Shown here one piece after another: positions 25,782 to 35,681 of a stretch of DNA of 64,000 nucleotides (its first letter is position 1; the number at the start of each line of letters is the position of its first letter). Source of the DNA: Lachnospiraceae bacterium. Its GTDB lineage: Bacteria; Bacillota; Clostridia; Lachnospirales; Lachnospiraceae. Location of the stretch: assembly GCA_023664345.1 (NCBI GenBank), contig JAMPFQ010000015.1, positions 1 to 64,000 of the forward strand. Direction: 5' to 3'. The notes under the pieces are model-generated. The model searched no databases, was not told where the DNA came from, and was given only the letters and a program-made list of their open reading frames with translations. A program made the position numbers and the translations under genes.

Positions 25782-28085
25782 GTGAGCAAACTGTATCATT
25801 TTTCAGAGGATGGAAATACCTGTGTGATCACGGATCCCAGGACGCCGCGTTATTGGTACAATTATCTGTGGAATGAGAACGGATATTGTGCCCAGGTTGC
25901 CCAGACCGGACAGGGGCGCAGTTATTATATTGATGAAAAAGCAAACATGTGCCGCATCAATCAGGGGGACGGGCGGTTTGTCTACCTCCGTGACGAGGAG
26001 AGCGGGGCGTTCTGGAATATCGGGAAAGGCCCCTCCGACCAGCCGGTGGACAGCTACGAGTGCAGGCACAGCATCTGGGATTCGGTGATCGCCACCGGCA
26101 AGGACAGGATCCGTGCGGACTGGCAGATCTTTGTGCCTCAGGATGCCTTTCATGAGATGTGGAAGCTGACGGTGCGCAATGAGGATGCCAGACCGCGGAC
26201 GATCAGTCTCTTTGCAGCTGTTTCCTTTGAACTGGAGGGCTTTTCTTATCCCCGCTATTATGAGATGTACCGCTGTCTGGAAACAGGATTTGATGAACGG
26301 ATGAATGGTGTGTTCTGCCAGTCCGGCCACCCGTTTGCCCCGCACAAAAGATATAACGGTTTCCTGGCGTCGTCGGAAAAGGTGACGGCCTATGACGGGG
26401 ATCTGACTGTTTTCTGCGGCCCCACGCAGACACAGACGCGCCTCGATACTTCTCCGGTGGCGCTGTTTGTCCGCCCGGAGATCGTAGCGGAGGGAAAGGA
26501 CTGCACAGGGTCTGAGGCGGCGCTTTTTATTCCCGGCGGCGTGCTGCAGCATAAATTTACGCTGGAGGCGGGTGAGACAAAAGAGATCCGCATGGTCTTT
26601 GGGGTCTGTGAATCCAGGGAGGAGGCTGCGGAAGTCGTAAAAAAGTATGGAAGTGAAAATGCTTTTCAGAAAGAATACCGGCGGACGAAAGAGGCCGTAC
26701 TGGAAAAATACAATGCGCTTTCGCTGCGCATACCGGATGAAAAGCTGGGTGTGCAGTTAAATTCCTGGATCAAGAAGCAGGTGGATTTCTGTATTGTGGG
26801 AAAAAAGGGCGTGCGGGATAATCTTCAGATCGCGGTCGCCCTGTTAAATTTCAGACCCCAAAAGGCCAAAGAGGAGATACTGGAATGTCTGCGCCATCAG
26901 TTCAGGGACGGACATACCGTGCTGACCTGGTATCCTTACGATGATACGCGTTACTCTGACCAGCCGTTCTGGATCATATGGGCGGTCTGCGCCCTGATCA
27001 GGGAGACGGGGGACTTTTCCATACTGGAACAGAGCCTTGCCTGGCAGGATGGGGGAGAGGGTACGGTACTGGAACATATCAAGGCAGCGGCGTCCTGCCT
27101 GCTTGCGGATAAGGGGCGAAACGGCCTGATTAGAATCTATTTTGCTGACTGGAATGACGCTCTGAATATCACCACGGATCCGGAAGCGGAATCCGTCATG
27201 CTTTCTCACCAGGCCTGCATGGGATTCCTGGAGTTATCAGAGTTGATGGAAGCGGCTGGGGACATGGAATATGCCGCATATATAAAGGAACAATACGAGA
27301 TTCTGAAAACAGCCATCAATGAACATGCATGGGACGGGGAGTGGTATGTCCGTGCCCTGACCAAAGACGGCAAGATCGGAAGCAAGGACAGCGAGGGAAG
27401 CCGGATTTATCTGAACGCGCAGACATGGGGAATCCTTGGCGATGTGGTGCCAAAAGACCGGCTGAAGCAGGTGGTGGCAGCCATTGACGGCATGGAACAG
27501 GAGTTCGGCTTCCCGTTAAACCTGCCGCCCTATGACCATTATCTTCCGGAGACCGGAAGAATGTCCGGTATGCTGCCCGGATTATTTGAGAATGGTGGTG
27601 TGTACTGCCATGCTTCCGCTTTCAAGCTGCTCGCGGACTGCAAGCTTGGGCGGGCAAAGGAAGCGATTCGGACATTAAAGAAGATCATGCCGGACAGCGA
27701 TCGGAATCCTTCAGAGAGATCTGGCGCGGAACCCTATGTTTTCACCAACTGTTATGCGACGCATCCCAAGTATTACGGGAAATCTTACCAGTCATGGACA
27801 ACGGGAACATCGGCCTGGTCCCTGCGCTGTATGGTGGAAGGGATCCTTGGCGTGAAGAGGGATTATGCGGGACTTAAGGTGGAACCCTGTATGCCGGAGG
27901 ACTGGGGCTCTGCGGAAATTACCAGGCAGTTTCGCGGGGCATCCTATCACATTGTTATCTGCAACCCGGATCACAAAAGCCGCGGTGTGTCTTCCATCAC
28001 CGTGGATCACAGGAAGATCGACGGAAACCTGATCCCCGATCACCGGGACGGGAAGATGCATGAGGTGTGCGTGATTCTATCGTGA
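25782..28085 (+). CDS. Glycoside hydrolase family 94 phosphorylase
   Basis: The 767-residue protein has the GH94 layout: N-terminal beta-sandwich (about 1-260), helical linker, (alpha/alpha)6 catalytic barrel and short C-terminal beta domain. YFADWNDALNIT carries the general acid Asp459, and HRYNGFL-like, RYSDQPFWIIWA and TGTSAWSLRCMVEGILGV segments are characteristic. The family splits beta-linked disaccharides with phosphate to give a sugar 1-phosphate plus free sugar, saving ATP. Cellobiose, cellodextrin, chitobiose or another substrate cannot be distinguished here. GTG 25,782 is chosen because GGGAGG lies 9 bases upstream; the longer frame would be encoded by repeat C1. Confidence 0.88.
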   Translation: MSKLYHFSEDGNTCVITDPRTPRYWYNYLWNENGYCAQVAQTGQGRSYYIDEKANMCRINQGDGRFVYLRDEESGAFWNIGKGPSDQPVDSYECRHSIWDSVIATGKDRIRADWQIFVPQDAFHEMWKLTVRNEDARPRTISLFAAVSFELEGFSYPRYYEMYRCLETGFDERMNGVFCQSGHPFAPHKRYNGFLASSEKVTAYDGDLTVFCGPTQTQTRLDTSPVALFVRPEIVAEGKDCTGSEAALFIPGGVLQHKFTLEAGETKEIRMVFGVCESREEAAEVVKKYGSENAFQKEYRRTKEAVLEKYNALSLRIPDEKLGVQLNSWIKKQVDFCIVGKKGVRDNLQIAVALLNFRPQKAKEEILECLRHQFRDGHTVLTWYPYDDTRYSDQPFWIIWAVCALIRETGDFSILEQSLAWQDGGEGTVLEHIKAAASCLLADKGRNGLIRIYFADWNDALNITTDPEAESVMLSHQACMGFLELSELMEAAGDMEYAAYIKEQYEILKTAINEHAWDGEWYVRALTKDGKIGSKDSEGSRIYLNAQTWGILGDVVPKDRLKQVVAAIDGMEQEFGFPLNLPPYDHYLPETGRMSGMLPGLFENGGVYCHASAFKLLADCKLGRAKEAIRTLKKIMPDSDRNPSERSGAEPYVFTNCYATHPKYYGKSYQSWTTGTSAWSLRCMVEGILGVKRDYAGLKVEPCMPEDWGSAEITRQFRGASYHIVICNPDHKSRGVSSITVDHRKIDGNLIPDHRDGKMHEVCVILS

Positions 28086-29264
28086 AGTACTGTTCTCCCG
28101 GTACTGCATGGGAGTAATACCGTATTGTTTTTTAAACAGGTTTTGAAAGTAGGACTGGCTGGAGAAGCAGAGGTAAGCGCTGATCTCGGAGAGGGATTTG
28201 TCGGTGAATGTCAGCAGGCTCTTTGCTTCCTCCAGCTTGCAGCGGGTAATGTAAGCGCTTGCATGAATGCCAAGTTCCTGTTGAAATTTCTTAGTCACAT
28301 AGGAGGCACTGCGGCCGATATGCGCCGCCACATCATCCAGCGAGATATGTTCGTTGATGTGCGTCTGGATAAAATTGATACAGTGATAAATGTCGGAGGA
28401 GATCCCCTGCGGGATCTTTGCCTCGCCGACACGCTGACAGAAGTCAAACTGCATGGCATACATGAGATTTCCTACGGCTTCCACAGTTGTCAGCTTTTCA
28501 CATTCCTGGATATAATAATCTACTAACTGATAGGTCTTTTCGATGTCCAGGCCGCCGGGGATCGCGCCGTTAAATCCGGTCTTTACGGCGGCGGAGATAA
28601 ACAGGTTTTTCGCATGGCGCAGCGGCGAGGCCGCGAGGATGCCTTCATTCAACGTGGTGCGCATATTATTTTCAAAGAATATTTTTAGCGCCGCCGGATT
28701 GCCGCTCTTTATTTTTTCCATCATTGCCTGTTCAAAAAAATAGGTATTATGAAAATCGCCCTGCTCCAGATCTTCCATACGTTTTATGACCGCAGAGTTT
28801 TTGCGGTCGGCATCTTCCGTCGGGAAAACGGGGTAAAGATCTTCCATGTCCGCCTCATGTCCGTTCAGCGCAGCAAAAAGGAACAGCAGATGTTTGCCAA
28901 GCTGGGAATGGCTCAACATCGGAATCTGATAAAGAAGTTCTTCAAAAGATTCCTTGGCTGACAACGGTATCATGAGTTCTTTCATCCCTTTCCGCACCAG
29001 TTCATCCGTCATGGCGCAGCCAAACACAGGCCCGACTATCACATCATAATCCGTGTCCTCTACGTGGACGCGTCCGTATTCTATATCCGGGGACAGGGAA
29101 CAGAAAGTGGGGTTATGCTGGAGGGGAAACATTTCAAAAGTCATAAGCGGCTCGATGGATAGAACTTCGCCAAGGGCAGAATAGACGGGTTGTTCTTTTT
29201 CCAATAAAGAGACAGGAATCTGGGTTATGGCAAAATAGGAACGGCAAAAAGCAATATGATCCAT
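28077..29264 (-). CDS. AraC-family transcription regulator
   Basis: The 395-residue protein has a long N-terminal sensor region of unknown type (about 1-290) and two C-terminal helix-turn-helix motifs: ISLDDVAAHIGRSASYVTKKF and LSEISAYLCFSSQSYFQNLF, ending in the family signature YGITPMQYR. GAGAGG lies 6 bases before the ATG. It is divergent from the GH-A hydrolase gene, converges on the GH94 gene with a 9-base overlap of the 3' ends, and sits centrally in the sugar locus. It is probably the local activator, perhaps binding the direct-repeat motifs at 18.46, 20.64 and 29.32 kb. The ligand is unknown. Confidence 0.88.
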   Translation of the reverse strand: MDHIAFCRSYFAITQIPVSLLEKEQPVYSALGEVLSIEPLMTFEMFPLQHNPTFCSLSPDIEYGRVHVEDTDYDVIVGPVFGCAMTDELVRKGMKELMIPLSAKESFEELLYQIPMLSHSQLGKHLLFLFAALNGHEADMEDLYPVFPTEDADRKNSAVIKRMEDLEQGDFHNTYFFEQAMMEKIKSGNPAALKIFFENNMRTTLNEGILAASPLRHAKNLFISAAVKTGFNGAIPGGLDIEKTYQLVDYYIQECEKLTTVEAVGNLMYAMQFDFCQRVGEAKIPQGISSDIYHCINFIQTHINEHISLDDVAAHIGRSASYVTKKFQQELGIHASAYITRCKLEEAKSLLTFTDKSLSEISAYLCFSSQSYFQNLFKKQYGITPMQYRENSTSR

Positions 29265-29314
29265 AAAAAACCTCTCAAAGAAAAGTCTGCAAAAATGCAG
29301 GTCACATATGGAAT

Positions 29315-29342
29315 TTTATAATATTATCCGGGAAATTACAAT
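29315..29342 (+). promoter_or_regulatory. TTTATAAT/ATTACAAT pair (site 3) in divergent promoter region
   Basis: ATTACAAT at 29,335-29,342 has a weaker partner TTTATAAT 20 bases upstream (29,315-29,322). It sits between the AraC gene and the GH-A hydrolase gene, the third occurrence of the motif in this locus. Confidence 0.35.
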
Positions 29343-29454
29343 ATAAAAGTGGAGAAAAGTTTTAAAATCATAAGAAAGATGCGGCAATTCAGCAGTTTGG
29401 ATTGCCGCGAGACAGAAAGGAAGTCCAAAATACTAAAATCAAAAGGAGGATGCA

Positions 29455-31890
29455 ATGAAACAGAAGATTCGGATCCACAAAGCGGAAGCGAACAGGGGAA
29501 TACTGGATTATTCGTGGCTTCTGGATGCACCTGCAGGGAAACACGGGTTTGTGAGCGAGCGAGGCGGGCATCTCTATTTTGCCGATGGCACCAGGGCCAG
29601 GTTCCTTGGCTTTAACATGGCGACGAGATCGGCAACGCCCACCCATGAGACCGCAGACAGGCTGGCGGAACGGTTTGCAACGATGGGTGTCAATATCATC
29701 CGGCTTCATGCGGCGGATGCGCCAATTGGGGAGGAACCTTGCAGCTGGTCGCAGACCAGGGAAGCCCCCCTGCTTGATTATGACAGCGGGTCTACCATGG
29801 AATTTAACAGGGGAGGTCTGGACCGTTTTGACTATTTTGCGGCGAAGCTGAAGGAAAAGGGGATTTATCTCCATATCGATCTTATGGTTGCCAGGCGTAT
29901 GATTCCGGGGGATGGACTGGATTATCCGGGTTCTTTCCAGGAGTGCGTGAAGATGTTCCCGATGATAAACGAGCGTCTGATCCAGCTGCAGATGGAGTAT
30001 GCGCGCAAACTCTTGACCCATGTGAATCCATATACCGGTCTTGCGCTGGTGGATGACCCGGCGGTGGTGGTGATCCAGATGAACAACGAGGAATCGGCGA
30101 TTAAGGGAACCGGGGAAGTGCAGGGCAATCCGGATCTTGTCCCCTATGAGGAAGAAGTAGTCCGTAAGTTTAACGCCTTTCTTCTCAATAAATATGACAC
30201 CAGGGAAAAGCTGAAGGAGGCGTGGACATCGGACGGCGTATGTGCGCTGGGTGACGATGAAGACCCGGCGCAGAACACCGTGCGCAGGGTGCAGGGTGGC
30301 TTTGTCCAGCCGGTCAACGATCCGAACGGCGACTGGAAAGGAAGCGACTGGATGCCATCGCCCGCAAGGTATGCGGACTTCATGGAATTCGGCATTGCGA
30401 ACAACCGCAGGTTTTATCGAAGATTCAAGAATTTCCTGATCTCGCTGGGCGTCAGGGTGCCGATCGCGGCCAGCAATCTGCTGGGCGGCGCGGCGGATGT
30501 ATACGGGCATACGGACGGCGATATCATGGAAAATAACAGTTACTTTAACCATCCGCTCCTGCCCTTCCATGGGACCACATTTACGGTGGCAGGTCCCACG
30601 GAGTATGTCAGCGTCAATCCCCTGACGCTTCAGACGGGAGCGGGCAGCATCGCCACAACGCTTTTGTCCCTTGCCTCGGAAGCCGTTGTGGATAAGAAGC
30701 CGTTCATGATCACGGAGTGGAATGAATATGGGCTGCATCCGTTCCATTCAACGGCCTTTGTACATACGATCGCTTACGCATGCCTGAACGATTGGGACGG
30801 CCTGATCCTGTATAATTACCAGACTTCGGAGAACTGGGACGATCAGCCCGCGGACGAGATCTTAAACGTATTCGATTCTTATAACGATCCGGCAGTTGCC
30901 TGCCAGTGGGGATTTATGGCGTCCATGTTCCTCAAGGGGATGGTGCAGACCGCAAAGAATAAGATCGATATTGTCTATACACAGGATGATCTGAAGACTC
31001 TTCCGAACTGGCAGGCCATGAACCATACGTTTGTGCCCTATATATCTTCCCTCAGGAATGTCTTTATCGACGGAGGCTCCAAATATCGCGGAGACGGGGA
31101 TGTGGCTGTCAACGCAGGATTTTTCAACGGCGGCGATCTGAGCGAGGCGAAGCACGGCGTGTACTATGCGTGGTCGAAATACCGGGATGCGTTCCGTAGA
31201 TCGGAAGATAAGAAACGCCTTACGCTGGCAGCCCAGGGAGCGGAGGAGATCAGCGAGGGGATTCACCAGGGCGCACAGCAGCTTGTGATCGATGACATCA
31301 GCCGTCTGGCAGGCACGGGCAATTACACGGAATATGCGAAAGTGCTGGATAAGGCGCTCAAGACATGGGGAGTCTGGGATGGGGCATCCGGCTATGTGGA
31401 TGGCAGGCTGGTATCGGATACGGGCGAGATCTGTTTTGATCCGGATCAGAAGCGCTTTGCGGTAAGCACGCCCTACTGCGGATATTTTTCAGGCGCACCT
31501 GCGGAGGAGACAAAGCTTACGGACAAGATCAGCATTCATATCCAGAACGAGAGAATGTCTGTCTCCGTCATGGCGAAAAATGCGGAAACGCTTGATACGG
31601 CGTCCGAGTTTATCCTGACAGCCATGGGTGAGACCGGGTGTGATGAAACCACCCGTGAGCCGGGGCAGCAGATGATGGGTATCACGTTCACCAATGTGAC
31701 ATTAAAAGGAAAACTCTTTGCGGAGACTATCGAGGGAGTGCTGCGGGTGAAAGCAAAGAAAGCCAGGCTGGAGATATTGAATCCGATTGGCGAGGTGATC
31801 GATGCCATGGACGGCATGTCTGACGGAGAGGAAGTCTTTTTTGATCTGAAGGAGACGAAAGGGATCATGTTCCATCTTAGCATTGGATAA
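29455..31890 (+). CDS. Clan GH-A glycoside hydrolase (GH5/GH42-like)
   Basis: The 811-residue protein starts with a (beta/alpha)8 hydrolase fold. RFLGFNMATRSATPTHE and GVNIIRLHAADAP mark the first strands, the acid/base is Glu212 in IQMNNEES, and the likely nucleophile is Glu421 in FMITEWNEYG, preceded by a conserved tyrosine and histidine region. A C-terminal half of beta character (about 560-811) probably forms accessory domains. The strand-4 Asn-Glu and strand-7 Glu define clan GH-A retaining enzymes. The exact family is unclear and could be a lesser-known GH-A family. AAAAGGAGG precedes the ATG. No signal peptide. Confidence 0.8.
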   Translation: MKQKIRIHKAEANRGILDYSWLLDAPAGKHGFVSERGGHLYFADGTRARFLGFNMATRSATPTHETADRLAERFATMGVNIIRLHAADAPIGEEPCSWSQTREAPLLDYDSGSTMEFNRGGLDRFDYFAAKLKEKGIYLHIDLMVARRMIPGDGLDYPGSFQECVKMFPMINERLIQLQMEYARKLLTHVNPYTGLALVDDPAVVVIQMNNEESAIKGTGEVQGNPDLVPYEEEVVRKFNAFLLNKYDTREKLKEAWTSDGVCALGDDEDPAQNTVRRVQGGFVQPVNDPNGDWKGSDWMPSPARYADFMEFGIANNRRFYRRFKNFLISLGVRVPIAASNLLGGAADVYGHTDGDIMENNSYFNHPLLPFHGTTFTVAGPTEYVSVNPLTLQTGAGSIATTLLSLASEAVVDKKPFMITEWNEYGLHPFHSTAFVHTIAYACLNDWDGLILYNYQTSENWDDQPADEILNVFDSYNDPAVACQWGFMASMFLKGMVQTAKNKIDIVYTQDDLKTLPNWQAMNHTFVPYISSLRNVFIDGGSKYRGDGDVAVNAGFFNGGDLSEAKHGVYYAWSKYRDAFRRSEDKKRLTLAAQGAEEISEGIHQGAQQLVIDDISRLAGTGNYTEYAKVLDKALKTWGVWDGASGYVDGRLVSDTGEICFDPDQKRFAVSTPYCGYFSGAPAEETKLTDKISIHIQNERMSVSVMAKNAETLDTASEFILTAMGETGCDETTREPGQQMMGITFTNVTLKGKLFAETIEGVLRVKAKKARLEILNPIGEVIDAMDGMSDGEEVFFDLKETKGIMFHLSIG

Positions 31891-31953
31891 AGCGCTCCGT
31901 ATAAAGGAAAGGATGCGGCGTGCTCAAAGCAAACAAAAACAGGAGGAAAGAAG

Positions 31954-33372
31954 ATGGCAAAATCAAAAACGCTTGGCCTGGATGCAGACGGCATTCAGAA
32001 GATGATGCGCAAAGGCGACTACATGGCTGATATGGGCGGACAGCTCGCACTTGGTATCATGGGGAATCTGGTGGGACAGCTGACTTACTTTTACACGGAT
32101 AAGGTCGGGTTGGCTGTCGGAGGCGTCGGAGTAGCAATGATGATTGCAAAAATACTGGACGCTTTTACGGATATTATTTTTGGCCATTTTATCGACCGCA
32201 TGAAAGGCGGCAAGGAGAAATACTACAAATGGCTGATTTATATGGGAGTCCCGGCGGCGGTAATCACGATTCTGCTGTTTACGGTTCCGGGAGCTGCGGG
32301 AGATTTGCCGGCGCTCATTTATGTCTGTATCACCAATATCCTTTTCACGGCTGTTATTTATACCATGATTTCTACGCCATATGCGGCGATTATGGTTATC
32401 CGTACCAACAGTCAAAGTGAACGGAACAGCATAGGCGTGTTCCGTGCGGTTGGGAACTATGGCGCGGGTATGATTATCTCCATTGCGACAATTCCCCTGA
32501 CAAACGTATTGGGCGGAACTCAGAGTGCATGGATAAAGTATGGAGTGATCATTGGCCTGGCAATCCTTCTTCTCTTTTTGGTCAGTTGGAATAATTTAAG
32601 GAAAGCAAAGTTTGCGGATGAGGCAGGGACAGGGAATCAGTCGGAAGCAGCGGAGGAAGAAACAGGGTCATTTGCGGATTCTCTGGGCATGCTGGTACAT
32701 AACAAGTATTGGATCATTGTACTGCTGTTCAACCTGATCACACAGATTACAAATTCGCTGACCGGGTCTGCAGGAACTTATTACTGTAAGTGGATTTTCG
32801 GAAATGACAACCTTGTGGCGATTCTTGGCTCGGGAGGTATGATTGCGACTGTGATCGGTTTTATCCTTTCCAAACCAATCATTAATAAAGTCGGAGTGCG
32901 TAATACGATTTATTTCGGGCTTATAGGTGCGGCTCTCATGGCGGGTATCCGCTGCTTTGCACCATCAAATTTCGTTTTGTATATGGTGACCGGACTGATC
33001 GGAAGTTTTGTCCAGATACCGCTTATGTGTCTGTACGGCGTTCTGTTGGCAATGGCTGTAGACTACAATGAATGGAAGTATGGCAAACGGCTTCTTGCGA
33101 TCTCTTCAGGCGCTATCGGATTTGGAAGCAAAGTGGGCGGCGGTATCGGTACGCTCCTGCTGACAGGTATTTTGACACTCGGCGGATATGAAGCGACACT
33201 GGCAGTTGCAACCGACTCTATGAGGATGTCGATTTATGCACTTGGAAATTATGTGCCGTTGATCATCAATTTGCTCATGTTTGCTATTTTTACGCAGTTC
33301 GATCTTGAGAAGAAACTTCCGCAGATTCATGCGGACCTTGAGGAGCGCAGAAAAGAAAAAGCACAGAACTGA
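31954..33372 (+). CDS. GPH-family sugar:cation symporter
   Basis: The 472-residue, 12-helix membrane carrier is of the MelB/GPH branch of the major facilitator superfamily. KILDAFTDIIFGHFIDRMKGGKEKYYKW near residue 60 contains the cation-site aspartates, and STPYAAIMVIRTNSQSER is the loop typical of GPH transporters. It likely imports the glycoside substrate of the surrounding cytoplasmic hydrolases with Na+ or H+. AGGAGGAAAGA precedes the ATG, 63 bases after the GH-A gene, and a strong terminator follows. Confidence 0.9.
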   Translation: MAKSKTLGLDADGIQKMMRKGDYMADMGGQLALGIMGNLVGQLTYFYTDKVGLAVGGVGVAMMIAKILDAFTDIIFGHFIDRMKGGKEKYYKWLIYMGVPAAVITILLFTVPGAAGDLPALIYVCITNILFTAVIYTMISTPYAAIMVIRTNSQSERNSIGVFRAVGNYGAGMIISIATIPLTNVLGGTQSAWIKYGVIIGLAILLLFLVSWNNLRKAKFADEAGTGNQSEAAEEETGSFADSLGMLVHNKYWIIVLLFNLITQITNSLTGSAGTYYCKWIFGNDNLVAILGSGGMIATVIGFILSKPIINKVGVRNTIYFGLIGAALMAGIRCFAPSNFVLYMVTGLIGSFVQIPLMCLYGVLLAMAVDYNEWKYGKRLLAISSGAIGFGSKVGGGIGTLLLTGILTLGGYEATLAVATDSMRMSIYALGNYVPLIINLLMFAIFTQFDLEKKLPQIHADLEERRKEKAQN

Positions 33373-33381
33373 TTTATGGGA

Positions 33382-33414
33382 GGCTGCCTGTAGAGTAAAA
33401 CAGGCAGCCCTTTT
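33382..33414 (+). terminator. Intrinsic terminator ending the sugar locus
   Basis: A perfect 9-bp stem GGCTGCCTG / CAGGCAGCC with a 10-base loop is followed by CTTTT, directly after the symporter gene. Confidence 0.85.
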
Positions 33415-33550
33415 CACGGATTTGTTACATTTCCTCCGCGTTTGGTGCGGGATCATGCCTGTACGCGCTAAATCCGGCGCAGAAATCATCCGATAACGCA
33501 TATAGGAAGAAGCGGTATCAAAAACAGCTTCGGGACAGGAGGCGGAACGG

Positions 33551-34399
33551 ATGGATACCATGATCTCGGGATATACGAAACATGCGGGGAATCTTGTTCA
33601 GGCATATGGGGACAGTCGGTCTGCGGGCACGGAAAATGCGGAGGTGTCCTTTGCCCGGACCATGCAGGAACGCGGGGCGGATGGCGCCGCGATGCAGGGT
33701 GTGCGCTCTCCTCAGGAGATGTCCATGGAGGAATACAGGCAGTATATCGCCCAGAAGATCCGGCAGATCCCCGTTCACCCCAGCCGCAGGAACGAATACA
33801 TCTCCGTGACCATTTCGGAGGAAGGATATGCGGCCATGAAAAACGATCCGGAGTATGAAGCCTGGGTGCTGAACGATCTGCGGTCAATATGCTCCCGGCC
33901 GGGTTTCTGTTTTGGAAGCGGCGATAAGGTTTATACGGATATTTCCTATGGAGCGACCAAGGAGGAATGTCATACGGATACCTGGACGGTTCCCACAAGG
34001 AGCGCCAGTGACCGCGCCAGGGAACGGCGGGAGGAGAACAGGCGCAGGCTGGCAAAGCGGATCAAAAAGCAGAAGCTTCAGAAACAGCTTCGGGAGATCG
34101 CGTTCCAGCGCCAGCAGCAACAGAGAGCGCTGGTAAAAAAGCTGATCCGGCACAGGCAGGAGATGGAAAAAGAGAACCGCCAGCGTTGGAAAAAGACAGC
34201 GCTGAAAGATAAGCCTGACGGCTCCAGAGTGCTGGAGACCACCATGAAGCAGAAGACCATCGAGAAGATCACAGAACGGGATGTGATCCGGGTGGAGGAA
34301 GTACTGCGGGAAATGCAGTTTCAGCAGGAGATGATACAGCAGAGATTTTTTGAGGATGGGAATTTCTATGGGTTCCAGATGTGGCTGATGAACGGTTGA
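33551..34399 (+). CDS. Uncharacterised Arg/Gln-rich helical protein (282 aa)
   Basis: I do not recognise this protein with certainty; it may belong to a Lachnospiraceae-restricted family such as DUF6033. Residues 60-130 form a compact region (SMEEYRQYIAQKIRQIPVHPS, then VTISEEGYAAMKNDPEYEAWVL). After about residue 155 a very basic, Gln- and Arg-rich segment (DRARERREENRRRLAKRIKK onward, to about 225) is predicted coiled coil. There are no membrane segments or signal peptide. AGGAGG at 33,537-33,542 precedes the ATG. It converges on the equally uncharacterised gene at 34,462, with a shared bidirectional terminator between. Confidence 0.75.
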   Translation: MDTMISGYTKHAGNLVQAYGDSRSAGTENAEVSFARTMQERGADGAAMQGVRSPQEMSMEEYRQYIAQKIRQIPVHPSRRNEYISVTISEEGYAAMKNDPEYEAWVLNDLRSICSRPGFCFGSGDKVYTDISYGATKEECHTDTWTVPTRSASDRARERREENRRRLAKRIKKQKLQKQLREIAFQRQQQQRALVKKLIRHRQEMEKENRQRWKKTALKDKPDGSRVLETTMKQKTIEKITERDVIRVEEVLREMQFQQEMIQQRFFEDGNFYGFQMWLMNG

Positions 34400-34401
34400 A
34401 C

Positions 34402-34450
34402 AAAGGAACTGCTGCCTGGGCAGATATTTTGCCATTGCAGCAGTTCCTTT
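34402..34450. terminator. Bidirectional terminator between convergent genes
   Basis: A 14-bp perfect stem, AAAGGAACTGCTGC (34,402-34,415) against its complement (34,437-34,450), is flanked by T-rich sequence on the plus strand and lies between two converging coding sequences. Confidence 0.8.
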
Positions 34451-34461
34451 TGTTGTCTGTA

Positions 34462-35562
34462 TCAGACGGCAAGCCATCTCTCAAACCGCGCCTGGGCTTG
34501 TGCAAGCCAGCCTTTTCCCAGGCTGCCCTGTGAGCTCAGGCTGGCAAAGAAAGATGCGGCATCAGTATAACTTACATTCTTATATATGGAAGAAAGCCTT
34601 GTTTCATCCATGGTCTTTTTCCAAGATCGATACCCGGCGGCAGCTTCTTCGTAATAATTCAGTTCTTTTCCCTGGGATACCGTTCCGGAAAAGCTGTTCA
34701 GTTTCTGATCAATGCGCCTGTGCAGGTCGATGAATTTCTGACCCCATCCCATTTCACCGTTCACGATATGCTGGTTCAGTTCCTGAAGTTCCTGATACAG
34801 GTCGGGAGCCTTTTCTTTCAAAATATCGCTCTCGTTTACATAATCATCGGGAGCGCCTGCCAAAGGTCCCTTTTCAATGTGGTATGTGACCTTTCCGCCC
34901 TCTGAGACGGTTCCGTTGACGCCGTATTTGGCAATGGTTTCCATGGCGGCCATAAAATCCTGCGCATGCCCGTCATCCAGATAGTTTTCCGCCAGAAACC
35001 GGGCTTCCTCCAACCCGAACGAGATGGCGTCCCTGCGCTGCACCTCCGTCATTCCCGACATGTCGTGGGGCAGCAGGTAATTACTGATAATGCCGTTTGC
35101 GGCCTTTACGATATGTTCCGGGGCATTCTCCAGGCTGTCATAGAGCTGCTTGTTGGTCTGGATATTGGGAATGACCAGCCGGTGGGTGTTCTCCAGATGG
35201 ACGATGCTTTCCTCCATCAGCGCCTGTTTTCTGGCGCGTTCCGCCTGATATTCCTCGGTCTGTTCCCAGCTTCTGCTTTTGGCCTGTTCCCGGATGCTCT
35301 GTGCCAGAGCGTCCAGGCCGTCCCCGGAGAATTCCACTATCACGTTTTCCCCGTACTGGCTGGAAATATCTTTCATTGCCTGTAAAGCTTCCTCTTTGGA
35401 CATAGGATCCATAATCTTGTTGCCATTTTCGTCGGTGGTCCGGAGGTCATATCTGACCAGGGTATCTTTGGGTGCAAATCCTGCCCCGCCGGAGCCGTAA
35501 CTTTTCAGCTGCTCCGTTCCCGCGTAAAACCGGCTGTAGTCCGGTGTGAGGTTCATTGACAT
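34462..35562 (-). CDS. Uncharacterised soluble protein (366 aa)
   Basis: No family is recognised. The protein starts MSMNLTPDYSRFYAGTEQL, is acidic and mainly helical, and has no signal peptide, membrane helix or catalytic motif I can name. Residues of note are GSGGAGFAPKDTLVRYDLRT near 40 and a region with DPMSKEEALQAMKDI near 65. The ATG at 35,562 has GGGAGG 8 bases upstream. A longer frame to 35,706 would run into repeat B1 and lacks a ribosome site. The opening and the pairing with the gene at 33,551 suggest a partner role, but this is only position-based. Confidence 0.7.
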   Translation of the reverse strand: MSMNLTPDYSRFYAGTEQLKSYGSGGAGFAPKDTLVRYDLRTTDENGNKIMDPMSKEEALQAMKDISSQYGENVIVEFSGDGLDALAQSIREQAKSRSWEQTEEYQAERARKQALMEESIVHLENTHRLVIPNIQTNKQLYDSLENAPEHIVKAANGIISNYLLPHDMSGMTEVQRRDAISFGLEEARFLAENYLDDGHAQDFMAAMETIAKYGVNGTVSEGGKVTYHIEKGPLAGAPDDYVNESDILKEKAPDLYQELQELNQHIVNGEMGWGQKFIDLHRRIDQKLNSFSGTVSQGKELNYYEEAAAGYRSWKKTMDETRLSSIYKNVSYTDAASFFASLSSQGSLGKGWLAQAQARFERWLAV

Positions 35563-35681
35563 AGCGCTATCCTCCCTGATTTTGTCCAACAAATCCTTTA
35601 AATTTTCATCGTCATTTTCGTATGGAATCTTTAGGAAAATGTAACGAACGGATATTTTCCATAATTCTGTTCCACACATCC

